Shown one piece after another: positions 22,990-63,957 of a stretch of 64,000 nt of DNA. Both the position numbers and the translations under genes were made by a program. Within the stretch, counting starts at the first letter, position 1; every line of letters starts with the position of its first letter. The notes beneath the pieces are model-generated. The model was not told where the DNA came from. It searched no databases and saw only the letters and a program-made list of their open reading frames with translations. This stretch comes from Limanda limanda (taxonomy: Eukaryota > Chordata > Actinopteri > Pleuronectiformes > Pleuronectidae), in contig NC_083639.1 of NCBI RefSeq assembly GCF_963576545.1, forward strand, positions 27,359,147 to 27,423,146, given 5' to 3'.

Positions 22990-25240
22990 ATACACACACA
23001 CAGATGTACAGCCTTGTGGCGTGATGGTTGCCGTGGTAACGGGACCGGTAGGACGGCTGAGGTTCCTGTGACTCAGCTCGTTGCCATGGTGAATCAGTCA
23101 GATACACCGTGACGAACACAGAGAGCCGACGCTTGGAGTCGTTTATCAGCTGTGCGTGATAACAAGAGATTCAAGATTCAACATTGAAGAGTTTATTATC
23201 AAATGCACAACAATAACATTAAGCAGTCTCTGGCAATGAAATGCTGGAGTCACAGGCTCTCTGCTAGCAATGCTCAAGTAGTTACAACCCCCCAAAAAAC
23301 AAGAGGAACAGCCTGAACGAGTGATAACGAGAGATTCAGTTACAACTCTACGTTATCACCAGTGACTCATGTCCCAGTGGTTTCCTGTCTGTTATAAACT
23401 GTAACTGTTGGAACTTTTAATAGATACAGACTGACAAGAGGATCAGGCCAAAGGAAAGTTCACACAAGAACAACAACATATTAGGGTCTAATAGAGTCTA
23501 AGCAGATATTGAAGGTTTAATTAAGGCCCAGTATATGTCAGCATTTACAAGATAATTCTTCCAATGGAGACAAACCTTAAAATGCTTAGTGTATGCAAGC
23601 AAGTGTATGAAAATAACAACATAAAAAGAAGACAAATCTCTCAGGGTGAGAAACAGAAACGTTGTGGCCAACTGCAAAGAAATAACCTCAGTTGATAACA
23701 CACAAGTAAATTAAGTTCTTTCAAATTAAAGTTACCCGTTGATTTTATTCATACAAACTTAATTTAAGCAGTTTCTTGAGTTGGACCGACTTTTTTCTTT
23801 TTTTCAGACGCAGACAGAGACGTCACCTTGGAAAGTCGATGAGATTCGGGAGCTTTTGGTGACAAAGTCCGAAGATAATCCGTAAACAAAATCACGTGAA
23901 CTCCGCAGCAGCATTTATACGTCTGATCATACATCTGGAGAACAGCTCAATATTACAACTGTTTAACCTCATCGCTGTGATTCCTTATAAGTGAATTCAT
24001 CCGTCTCAGCTCTTATATTCACATGTTAACACATTAAAATGTCATCGTGATGCGTTCATCAGATGTTTCTGACTCCCCTGACCTTTCACCTCATCCCACA
24101 TTTTGGTCTATGACCTCAAATCCTTCGGCTCAGAGGCTTTTTACTCTCGTGAGGATCAGGTCTGGACTCTTCCATCTCTGTTGGAACCACATCCTCCAAA
24201 CTGTGATGTGAGAGGACGCTCGGCTCTAACATCAGGGGAAATGTGGGGGGAAAATACAACAGAGACGATCTGTGCAGAGTTCAAGGTAATTACAGCAAAT
24301 ACAGGGTGTAAAGTTACACACACATCATTCAACTTTCCCCCCAAATTATTAACCTTGCTGGGAACCAAGGTTCTACAGCAACTCAACACTGTTAGATCTT
24401 AGGATATTTTTGTGTGTCACAGATTATGCAAACTGTTGGCACAACTTACATTTTCTTAATGTTTATTACCATTATATATATATATTTTTACATATCTAAT
24501 AGATAAAAAACTAAGTTAAGAGATGACTTTGTTTACAGCAATATCATAAAGGTATATTTTTCTCCTCAGTATCCAGTGCCAAGATTATTATTTCATTCAC
24601 TGACTATTTATTTTCACCACATCTCAGTGAATTCACAGTAAAGTTTCATAAACTTTCAGCAAAGTGTCAGTAGAGTCATTTTAAGTTTCCTTGATTTGGT
24701 TAAACTCTTTATTTTAGCTCCGCCCCCTCTACGACACACAACATACCTCCACCCCCCCCCCTGGCTGCACCAACAGGAAACTGAAACAAGAAATAAAAGA
24801 AAAGAAAGAGCCAATTTGGAATTTGAAGAAAATTGTCAAAGTATTTTTTAATCACTTGACTGAGTTTTAATCGATACATAGGATCTTGAACTGATATTTC
24901 AACACTATAAACTACTTTAAATTATTATTACATAATTATTTCAGCTATCCATTGTGGATCATAAACTTTATTTGTATATAACCTTCTATACAAGAAATGC
25001 AGCTGAAATAGTTTTACATACAATATACAATATAGATTCAAATAAAAAATGTTAAAAAACACATTAAAATGACATTTAAAGGTCAAAGGAAATAAAAAAA
25101 GAAAAAGACTTAATTAAATATAAAGTAATAAAAAATAGCTAGTCAAAGTCTGGAGTCAAGAGAAATGCTTAAATAATAAATTAATGATAATAGTAATAAT
25201 AATAATAATGTAATTTTGTAATAAAATAATTTAAAAATAA
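22990..25240. other. Intergenic DNA upstream of the mtss gene
   Basis: AT-rich. The only recognised item is the repeat fragment at about 24960-25080 (AACTTTATTTGTATATAACC, later ACAAGAAATGCAGCTGAAAT). The open frames are short and domain-free. Confidence 0.4.
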
Positions 25241-25242
25241 TT

Positions 25243-25344
25243 AGAAGAAGAAGAAGAAGAAGAAGAAGAAGAAGAAGAAGAAGAAGAAGAAGAAGAAGAA
25301 GAAGAAGAAGAAGAAGAAGAAGAAGAAGAAGAAGAAGAAGAAGA
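25243..25344 (+). repeat. (AAG)n / (GAA)n trinucleotide repeat
   Basis: About 34 uninterrupted AAG units end some 40 bp before the CpG-rich 5' region of the mtss gene. Confidence 0.96.
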
Positions 25345-25865
25345 ATTCACTTGATGGGGTGGCTTTTAAGGGCTTTTATTGTGAAACCCCGCGGTCCGGA
25401 TGTAGAGCGGATCAGTGTTTGTAACTTGGGGATCGAACCCTCCTCTCTCACTCGCTCCAGGTCGAGGCTCCTGCTGGAAGTACCCGGAGAGAAGCGTCCT
25501 CCTGTCGGATCCAGTCACTGGAAAACACCGCGGTGCCGCCGGGACTCTCTGCGGGGGAAACGAGCACCACCAGCGGGTTTGAATCTGAGCCGGAGGAGGG
25601 CAGGGGGAAAGCGGGTCAGAGGACCACTGATCGATACCCTCGGGTTGTGTGTGTTTTCGTTTGGAAACACAAACACACACACACACACTCTCTCTCACGC
25701 ACAGTCACAGGTTGCTAGCGGAGCGGATGCTAACCGAGCTAGCCCCGTTAGCTCCCCGCGGCTAGCTAACCACCACCGGGACCAACCACCCTCCGGAGCC
25801 GGGGATAGAGTGACCGGAGGCGGCCGGACCCTCCCCCCACGGGCCGCTCCACGCACCGGGGCACG

Positions 25866-25919
25866 ATGAGGTGTTTGTCGGGTTGTGAGTCCCGCTGGCC
25901 GGCTGCTAGCCTCGGCTGA
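25866..25919 (+). other. Upstream ORF 1 (17 codons plus stop)
   Basis: ATG at 25866 opens a 17-residue frame (MRCLSGCESRWPAASLG) ended by TGA. It would act as a uORF if the mtss transcript starts upstream of it, which is not shown by the sequence. Confidence 0.4.
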
Positions 25920-25947
25920 CCGGAGCCCGGAGCCCGCTCCCCCGGAC

Positions 25948-25989
25948 ATGGACTCTCTCTCCTCCCGGGTTCTGATCTCTCTTCTCTGA
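25948..25989 (+). other. Upstream ORF 2 (13 codons plus stop)
   Basis: ATG at 25948 opens a 13-residue frame (MDSLSSRVLISLL) ended by TGA at 25989. No other ATG occurs between it and the main start at 26172. Confidence 0.4.
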
Positions 25990-26171
25990 AGCTGGACTTT
26001 GCTCTCAGGCCGTGCTAAGCCGCAGTCCTCCCCCGGGTTTAACCTCATTCTGTCGGGCGAGTGCTTCACTAAATCCCGCCTGGGTGGAGGAGGAGGAGGG
26101 AAAAAGAGGAAGAGGGGGAAAAAAAAAAAAAGTTTGGGAGAAGTTGAGGATTTTTCCGAGCCTGTGGAAAA

Positions 26172-55669
<29,498 letters not shown>

Positions 55670-55773
55670 GTAAGAAGAACTTCAGTCTCCTCCAACCTTG
55701 GCTTCATCTCACATTCACGAGCTCGTTCTCTGCACAACGCAACATAACAGCCTCACTCCACTTATTTTATTAG

Positions 55774-55808
55774 TCAAAAGCAAAAAGAAGAAGGAAGAGG
55801 AGAGTAGA
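55774..55808 (+). other. Candidate alternative terminal exon of mtss1
   Basis: About 105 bp after exon 6, an acceptor-like TTATTTTATTAG (ending 55773) is followed by sequence that, in the frame left by exon 6, reads VKSKKKKEEESR and then TGA. If spliced, it would end the protein inside the I-BAR domain with a Lys-rich tail. It may equally be intronic, since no poly(A) signal is close. Confidence 0.2.
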
Positions 55809-55814
55809 TGATCT

Positions 55815-57110
55815 GCTCAGCTGAAGAACTCTGAGCCAGTTCACTTCAGAGGAGGAAGCCACCTGCTGAATATAAAAACCGCCGTCCGCAGAGTGAGATA
55901 ATCCTCCTCAGCAAACACAAGGCGTGTGTGTTTGATCCTGATCTCACTGTGCTGAGATAAGTGTTTTCAGACCTCAGCTGTGTTACGCTCTGCCTCCTGT
56001 CTGTCACCCAACACCCAGGAGGAAGAAATAATCCCTAACTTCACTGCCTCAGCTCCAGGTTTTATGTAGTTTTTCTTTAACATGAGAGTTGGTAACTTCA
56101 TACTGCTTGGTTTAACACTTTTTATCTGCACTTGAGAGATCAAAAACCCGAGTTCACCCTCCTGAATAGATTTTATTCGTCCGTTTCATGCATTAAGTGG
56201 TAGATATTCCACACTTTACTCCCTCTCTCTGGATACAGATTTGTCAAATGCAGCGTTAGTGTAAAAGGATGAAGTCATTTAACCAACATGAGTAACAGGA
56301 TGTTTTCAGATACAGTGACAGGGTTTTCCTCAAGGAAACAATGGTGTTGAAATTTCAAACGTAAGAGCAGTGGCTTCCTGCTTGGATAACGGAAATGAAA
56401 GCGTAAGAGAATATTTCTGAAGGGTTTACAAGGTCGGGAAGAAGATGAAATACTACATCTCTGACTTTTCTCCATTTAAAAACTAGATAAGCCTGGAGTG
56501 TTGGATGTGTTCAGAGCAGCAGAGACATATTGCCAGGCAGGCAGATACCTGGGCAACACTGTTACCCGCCGTCAAGGTGACACACCCCGTGGTTACCATG
56601 GTTGCGTCTTTCCCTGCCGTCCTGTAACTACAGAGACTGAAAGCTCCTCATACTTCAGACAGATTCATGTGGAAGAAATAGCATGGAAACGCCTGAAAAC
56701 GTGTGCAAACAAACACACACAAATCAAAATGATACCTTCACGTCTTTATACAAATCTCCTCAGTGTCCTCCATCTCAACAAATCCAACACACAAGTGCAC
56801 AGACACAGAAATAGACCATACGCACACACACACACACACACTCTAACACACAGTCTCATTTCAGACCCGCCCATGGTAAACAGAGATGTCTGATGTGGGT
56901 TTAACATCTCCGAACATGTTTTCTGCTGTGTGCCTCTTTTTCCTTCCTCTAGTCTCCTCCTTCTTTTCTCCTTCTCACTCTCTTCTCTCTCTCAGTCCAC
57001 TTGCACAAAATAATTCAGAAATTGATTGAAATGTTTGTTCAACAACTTGGATCTCTCGTTTTCAAAGATTCTAACATGTCTTCTATTGGTTATTATGAAG
57101 CTACTCAGAA
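55815..57110. other. mtss1 intron 6, first part
   Basis: Nothing recognised except a short CA tract at 56823-56840. Confidence 0.4.
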
Positions 57111-57144
57111 TATAATAATCAATTTTAAGCATTCAAACCTGATC

Positions 57145-57340
57145 TGTAGCTTATTACATTACATTACATTTCATTTAGCTGAGGCTTTTATCCAAAGCGA
57201 CTTACAATAAGTGCATTCAACCCCGAGGGTAGAAACCCAGAACAACAAGAATCAAGAAAGTACAATTTCTTCAAAAATGAAGCAAAACTACAAAGTTCTA
57301 TAAGTAAGTGCTATTTAAGTGCTACTAAATTGTTAGTTTC
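57145..57340 (+). repeat. Common teleost interspersed repeat
   Basis: TTACATTACATTACATTTCA then GGCTTTTATCCAAAGCGACT and TACAATAAGTGCATTCAACC are wording I recognise from a very abundant fish repeat. The superfamily is not settled by what is visible here. Confidence 0.6.
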
Positions 57341-57743
57341 AAAATGGTTAAGTTTAAATTAACAGTATGTTAAAGTCATGAGGGAATAAAAACCACAGCA
57401 TCCAGAGGATCAGGATACAAACCATGAATGAGGTTATCTGAATCTGTGCTCGGTTGTGAATCATGTTTTCAGTAAAGTCATCTTCTGAGATGTGGGAATA
57501 TAGATGCACCACCATAAATCTGACAGGAAAGGACATATGGGACGAGGTTGAACAAGCTATAAACAAGTAAATTAATCCAGTCGATGTAAGACACTTATAT
57601 TTGGAGGTCGGCCTGAAGGCGAGGACATCTGAAAGGTTAGCAGTCCTCCCTCGTCGTACAGGACAACTGTACGAAGACGATTACACAACGAGTGAAGGTT
57701 TGAGCACAACATAGCTCTGTAAACTGTGATGGATGTTTACAAT

Positions 57744-58551
57744 TAGGGTTGCAAAGGGGCGGAAAGTTTCCACGGGAATATTAAGCTCGGGAATTTTGGG
57801 AATTTTGAAAAAAACAAAACTATGCAAATTAAAGGCAGAGCAATAAAAACTTCATTCAAAACTCTATTTTAAAGATGTATGGAACGTTGAGTTTCAACCC
57901 TCCACTGTGCATTCTTCCATCACATGCACAGATAACTCCCAGCATCCTTCACTCTACAGCAGGGCTATTGAGGCCTGCTGTAGTGTGCAGGACTAGTCAG
58001 GTAAGTTTCGATGATATTACTGGGGAAAATATATTAGCATGCTGATTGAGGATTGTTCATCTGTTCATCTAGACTATTTCTATTCATTTATCCATCAATT
58101 GTTAAATATGTTTACAGATGATTCCAATTGTTTGGAACTATTTATATCTCTGGCATTGCATTAGTGTTTTTTTACAAACTTTTTTCTCATCTTATTCTAC
58201 AGAACAAAGCCACGTGCACTATCTCATGTGTGGAGACATTTCACCCCATCCAATGTAGAAGGAATGGCTGTGTACATTTGCAAATACTGTGCAAAGACCT
58301 ATGTTAAGAATGACACAACGATGCAGAAGCATATAGTCAAGTGCCCAAAGTTTCCTCAGGGCTCAAATCAGCCTATGACACAACAAAATGTTTGTATTTA
58401 TGTCTGTATATGACAAGGTAAATACAGTTAGTATAAATTACCAACAACATTTCCAGTTTATTCCCGTTAATTCCCGTTAATTCCCGTATATTCCCGTTAA
58501 TTCCCATGGAAAGTTTCCAACTTTGAAAATTCCCGGAATTTTGCAACCCTA
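57744..58551 (+). mobile_element. hAT transposon derivative encoding a BED zinc finger, complete ends
   Basis: A perfect 8-bp target-site duplication, TTTACAAT, lies at 57736-57743 and 58552-58559. The termini share the inverted repeat TAGGGTTGCAAA. Near the right end is a run of ATTCCCGTTA units. The 808-bp element contains an exon-like segment for a BED finger (next entry) but not the catalytic part of a hAT transposase. Confidence 0.9.
58203..58413 (+). pseudogene. Transposase N-terminal fragment with BED-type zinc finger
   Basis: An acceptor-like CTTATTCTACAG at 58202 precedes an open frame reading ...VWRHFTPSNVEG, CKYCAKTY and HIVKC. The C-x2-C ... H-x4-C pattern with the upstream Trp and Phe is the BED finger used by hAT transposases for DNA binding. 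The frame stops at 58413. The catalytic domain and hAT dimerisation region are absent, so this is a remnant inside the transposon. Confidence 0.65.
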
Positions 58552-58737
58552 TTTACAATAAAAATACGTGGGGATCAAATCTGCAGTATTATAACCCGAG
58601 TGCGACGGGAATGTGAGGAAGGAAAAACAAAATAGATGCAAAGACAGACACAGCCACGACTTCACAAACACACAACCATGAGAACCTTCTCCTGCAGTGT
58701 ACTAAAACAGTTTCTGTACACTCACAGTATAATTATC

Positions 58738-58906
<169 letters not shown>

Positions 58907-59638
58907 TAATAAGTAAGGACAGACAGACGGACCAAACTGCTGCCGGTAAAAGGAAACTACTCCTCACAAAAGTCTGGTTATTTTCAACCTACAACTTTTT
59001 GTGTGCAGACACACATTACACACATGAAGTTGTTGTATCACAGTCTCACTTACAACATAATAGACTTAACTTTTATGAGTTGTTTTGGATGCGGGTATTT
59101 CCTGGAAACTCAGGTTTTGGCCGCAGCATTAAAATAATCTTCCTGTAGCCGTACGGTTTGTTCCTGTCGTTCTTTTCTCAGTTTACTTAAATTCTTTTTC
59201 CTTCTGTTGACTGTTGCAAAAAAATATAATATACTGGAATGGAAAGAGAAACGCCGTAACCGTAAACATCTGCTCCTTCACTAATCATCCCATATGATTT
59301 TCTCTGTGTGTGCATGTGTGCCTGCTCTGTCATTATGTGGTGCGTAACCACTTCAGATAGGGAATCTCCAACCGCTCAGATACAGAGAGAGAGACGGATG
59401 AATCGAGGAGAGTCGAGGCAAATGAAAGGCAGACATGAAGGTGCTGTTGGTTATCCCGTCTTTTGTCGGGATGTAAAACGAGACACGCCAGCGCTGTCAC
59501 GCTTTCAAAAGTTCATGTATAGGAAGCGCTGTCCTGGGATGACACCAAGAGGAACAGGCTGATCTCACGATGATTGTCAATGTTTTGTGCAAAGTCTAAA
59601 CAAAGAAGCGCTCATCTAAAAACATTCAATATATAAAC

Positions 59639-60408
59639 AAGGGCTGGGCAACGATTAAAAGTTTTAATCGCGATTAATCACATGATTTCCCCGATTAATC
59701 ACGATTAATCGCATTTGTATACGCAAAATCCAATAATGAATTAAAAAGTAGTGTATAGCGCAATTTTATTTTCAATGTTCTGCCATATGAACGAAAGTGC
59801 CATAACATTTGTTGTGCAAACACTTTTAACATCAGCATTTAATACAGTAGCAGTTAAATAAAATATTCATTGTAAATCTCAACTTAACAATGTTATCAAA
59901 GCAAATACAAAATTAAAGGTCAATGCCACTGCCAGGGCATTAATGTTATCCTCTTCGTTATGAAAAATCTATACTCCTCCCTGCGTCTAACGTAGTCTGC
60001 CGCAGCCTCGCTCCACTCGCTGTTTCGTTGAGTGATTTGCTGATATCAACTGTGTGTTTTGCATTTAGGTGATATTTTAGACTGGAAGTTCTCCGGTGAT
60101 AAGAAAATTCACCTTGGCAGTGGCTACAAATAACTTTGGTTCTGTCGACTCCGCCGTCTGGAAGAACTTTAAAATGAAAATGGCCATGTAAAAGCTCCGT
60201 AGCCTTATCCATGGTTGTTTATCCGCCAATTATTTTCTTTTTTCCGGTTCCGCAGCAGTCAGCAACAGACTTTCACAAAATAAAAGCCTGACTTTCACAA
60301 TAAAACAATAAATAATCAAACTTGAGTTAATGCGAGATAAAATAATTAATCGAGTTAACTCATCCCTTGAGTTAACTCTATTAAAACGAGTAAACTTGCC
60401 CAGCCCTA
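59639..60408 (-). mobile_element. hAT transposon derivative encoding a BED zinc finger, complete ends
   Basis: A perfect 8-bp target-site duplication, ATATAAAC, lies at 59631-59638 and 60409-60416. Left end AAGGGCTGGGCAA; right end, read inward, TAGGGCTGGGCAA. The 770-bp element has CGATTAATC-rich subterminal repeats and a minus-strand BED-finger frame (next entry). No catalytic transposase region. Confidence 0.9.
59958..60212 (-). pseudogene. Transposase N-terminal fragment with BED-type zinc finger
   Basis: An 84-codon frame contains VICSHCQGEF and SSLKYHLNAKH, giving C-x2-C and H-x4-H at the spacing of BED fingers in ZBED/hAT proteins. It ends shortly after a RQTTLD segment, without the RNase-H-like catalytic core. 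It lies wholly inside the 770-bp hAT element, so it is a transposon remnant and not a host gene. Confidence 0.7.
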
Positions 60409-61301
60409 ATATAAACAAGGAATTAACAAGTGTTTTCAGCTCATGTTGACACTAAAAGGACAAGAAAATTACTGTGGAATGAGACAGGAATCAACACATG
60501 AGCTGCTTTCAGACATCAGTGAACTCCAGAAAACGTCCAAGTGGGCACATGTGAGAATACAGCAGGAAAGAGGAATGCGTTGACGAGGTTTCCAACACGA
60601 GACAGATACGATCTCAAACCAGACGTGTCCCAGCCGGACGATTGACGAGACGTCATCAGATCTCAGGCTTTTCCATGTTCCAGAACTTTAACATCTTCAA
60701 AAGCTCAAAACAACACACTGGGCTGGAGGACAGGAAACACTTAAAAAACACATGTCTCCTTTAAAGGAAGAGTGAGGAGCAGTGGGAGATGTCGAAGGAG
60801 GTGAAGCGTGTAAAATGATCTCATTTGAATCTGGAAGCAGTTTTTGCATACAGCTGCCTCGAGTCTCGACCTGCCTCGGAGAGAGCGAGAGCCGGGTCCC
60901 ATTAAAACACCTGAACCCAGCTACCTGGCCTCCTGTTGATGACATCATCAGTGTGTGACGCACACGGTCTAGACTGCTGCATGAATAAGACTTTATAGCA
61001 CAACATAGAAAACTGTGAGAGCTCGGCTATTTGAGGAAGTTAGTCATGGTGATGAACCACGGGCGTCAGCAGAAAGTAAACAAAACCATGACAGCTGTTT
61101 GCGATCATCTGGAACATAACGTAGATCATCGTTTAGAGTCATCACTGGTAGATGTGGTCAAAGACCCACTGGGTTCCATCGCTGCACTTGAGTCACTGGT
61201 CTTGTTGTTCTTTCTTTGTTTTAGCCGAACACATTTTGGATTAAGTTTAATTACCTCTGCTAATGAGGTCATGTCTTCATTGTTGCCTTTTGTCTGTTTG
61301 T

Positions 61302-61671
61302 TATGGAGGACCATACATGACTTAAGTATAAATAAATAAATACAGAAATAAATAAATAAATACAGAAATAAATAAATAAATACAGAAATAAAAAAGGTTA
61401 GGCCCGCCTTTCTCATTAGCATAAGGTGATTGAAAACGTGAAAAATATAAATCAGGGAATAAATAAATGTGCAAATATATTTAAGACATTTATTTAGACA
61501 TTTCTCTTGTTATTAACGTATTTATTTATTTATTTCTGTATTCATTAATTTATTTCCTTTTTTATTTCTGTATTTATTTATTTATTTCTGTATTTATTTA
61601 TTTATTTCTGTATTTATTTATTTATTTCTGTATTTATTTATTTATACTTAAGTCATGTATGGTCCGCCATA
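61302..61671. mobile_element. Palindromic MITE with long inverted arms
   Basis: The left arm TATGGAGGACCATACATGAC... and the right arm ...GTCATGTATGGTCCGCCATA are inverted copies extending about 75 bp through TTAAGTATAAATAAATAAAT units and TACAGAAATAAA repeats. The hexamer GTTTGT is present on both sides (61296-61301 and 61672-61677) and may be the target-site duplication. There is no coding capacity. The superfamily is not assigned. Confidence 0.75.
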
Positions 61672-61679
61672 GTTTGTCA

Positions 61680-62550
61680 GCAGAATAACTCAAACTCCTA
61701 AAAAACAGTTTCCATTAAATGTTGTAGATCCAAGGATAAACTATGAAATTAGGATCGTATCCAGGATTAGTTTTCAGGCTGTTAGCGTCCTCCAAACACC
61801 GCTCTAGTTATTCTCATGTCCCTATAACTTCTTCACATACGCTGTCAGTACGTCTTCATTGATTCACAAATCTGAATTGAAACCTACTGGACCCAATCAG
61901 ATAACTTTACCCCTGAAGCTGAACACGTCATGAACACAGTGACGGTTCGATTCCCTCTGAAACCAGATGTTGGAAAAAATCACCACCGTCCTAATCATCT
62001 ACAGGATCCACAGAATCCAGCAAACCAAACCTCATCAGTCTCAGTCTCTCAGTGGCTCGTTAACAGTGTCAGTGATTCCTCATTTTACTCAGCCCGAGGC
62101 TACAGTACCTGTGTGACGGAGGAATGCAAACAGACTGGTTTATCGCTGCAGAACATGCAGCTGCGGACGCCCTCGACTAAATGAGCGGCTGTAACTGCTG
62201 GTTTCACTCTCCATTCCTCAAGTCTATCTGCACCTGCTCTGTGGTGGTTTTAAACCATTAGGAAAATGATTTGTGGTGAAGATTTTCCAGTTCCCTCACC
62301 CGGGACCGTTCCTTGGTGCTAGTTAGTTTTTGCATTAATTTAGTTTCCACCAAATGGGAAGAATTAGGGACTATTTTCCACAGCGGATTAACTCATTTGG
62401 TGCTGAAGTGAATATTCCTACAGCAGGAGGGTTAATGTGGGATTGAGTCAAAAATAATCGGTGTGTGTTGATGAAGACAAGTCAGTTTGTGTTATTGATG
62501 TGTTCTTGATAGATTTTACACTATTGAGCTCTAGAGAAATAGATAACGAT
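61680..62550. other. mtss1 intron 6, unique sequence
   Basis: No exon of the remaining I-BAR domain was found here. Nothing else was recognised. Confidence 0.4.
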
Positions 62551-62554
62551 TGGT

Positions 62555-62700
62555 TCAAGAAGTAGAGCGGAACGCCAACTAATAGGAGGGTCGGCGGTTC
62601 GATACCCGGCTTGTCCGGTCAATGGGCCAAAGTTTAAGACGACAAATTGCTCCTAATGGATGTGTCAGCAGCATGAGAATGAGATGCTGATGAAGCAGAC
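62555..62700 (+). repeat. tRNA-derived SINE
   Basis: AAGTAGAGCGGAACGCCAAC is an A-box-side sequence and GGCGGTTCGATACCCGGC a B box. CAAATTGCTCCTAATGGATG continues as in a common fish SINE, and the copy ends near 62700. It is related to 35268-35400. Confidence 0.65.
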
Positions 62701-62704
62701 CAAG

Positions 62705-63730
62705 CAGTGAACGGTGATATACAATAAGATAAGACTTATGTTCATTTGGATTAAATACAAAACCTGTGACAAAGTTATTATTTTAACAACAAAAAACAAA
62801 AACAGAAGATGTGGCAGACGCTGCTGTTTGATTCTCAGACTCTCTCAGTCTGAAGTTCAGTCTTCATCCACAGCGATAGGAAAAGGTTCCTCTCGCCGCC
62901 GCACTAATTCCTCCGAGTTACTTTTGTCTGATTAAATTAGGATTAAGTTACTTGGATTTCGGCTGACACTGCGCATCTCGTCTGTCGGCTTCTCCGTCGC
63001 TTCTGTACGATTTACTGCAGAGTCAAATGCATCCGAGCTTTGGGAACAACGGCGACATAATCGCCTCCTGATCCCAGTCCCTGAGTCAGAGCGTGATAAT
63101 TAAGGTAACGTCCATGTAATGACGGGAAAAGCTGGAGATCCTGTTTAGACCCAAACACGAGGTGGTTTAAAGAGAAGCTGGTGAGAATCAGCTGCGTGTG
63201 AACTGTGTTTCACCTTTTAACAGAGTGAAGGAGTTGAGTCCGGGCAGGACAGAGCTTCTGACTTCAGGTCCCTGTGTTTTCTGGAGTGGGGTTGGGGGGG
63301 GGCAGAGCCTTGAAGAAACAGTCTGACAGCGCGTCTGTGTTTCCACTCCGGCCGACGTCCGGCAAACCCACAGCTCGCCGACACTGAGCTTCTGTTCCCG
63401 ACGTGGAAATAACCCTCTGTCCTCCCTGTGCTCTCACTCACCTGAGTGAACAGGCGGTGTTTGGGTTGAGCTTTATGACACAAAGTCTGCAGTGTGTGTG
63501 TGGGTGTGTGTGTCTCTGTGTGTGTGGCTGTGGAAACGGCTTCTCACTGTTTGGAACAGGATTTACTGTCCGAGAAGCTGCTTGTTCAGCTCTGTTCTCT
63601 CTCGTGACTTCACAGAGACAGATCTGTGTGTCTCACGTTGGCTGGAGAAGTTTTTATAAAATTTTAAACCAGGAGAAAGTTCTGGTAATTCAGGGAATCT
63701 GGGATTTCAGATGTTAAATGTGAGTCCGTC
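62705..63730. other. mtss1 intron 6, no feature
   Basis: No exon, repeat or RNA gene was recognised. A short interrupted TG tract is present at about 63490-63530. Confidence 0.4.
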
Positions 63731-63734
63731 CAGT

Positions 63735-63957
63735 AAATGAAGCCCAAATTATCCTGGACATCACTTCGGCCATATCTTGCATTTGAAGCCAGAATCTGCA
63801 CAGTAGCAATCAGGGGGTGGAGCCATGATATCGAGGTCCCGCCGATACACCCACTCGACCAATCACAAGTCAGTGTCGGCTGTCAATCAGGATGTTTCAT
63901 CCTATTTTTAAAGCATCAAATAACTAATTAAAACCAAACTTATTAGAAACACGGCCC
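63735..63957 (+). repeat. Old teleost interspersed repeat, second copy
   Basis: CAGGGGGTGGAGCC, CTCGACCAATCACAAGTCAG and GCTGTCAATCA are the inverse of motifs at 19768-20055. The two are copies of one family in opposite orientation. Confidence 0.5.

Larger units (their letters stand above)
25385..26171 (+). promoter_or_regulatory. CpG-rich promoter/5' UTR region of the mtss gene
   Basis: GC content and CpG density rise sharply from about 25385 to 26060, then a purine-rich leader (GGAGGAGGAGG, poly-A) leads to the start codon at 26172 in the context AAAAATGG. There is no TATA box at a clear position, as is usual for CpG promoters. The transcription start is not determined. Two short upstream reading frames are present (listed separately). 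Confidence 0.6.

Noticed and set aside
56498..56893. Plus-strand frame of 131 codons
   Set aside because: No domain. It ends in CA-repeat translation (HTHTHT) and does not match the next expected exon of the I-BAR domain.
61126..61422. Minus-strand frame of 98 codons with a hydrophobic Tyr/Phe-rich stretch
   Set aside because: The hydrophobic part translates the AAATAAATACAG repeats of the palindromic MITE.
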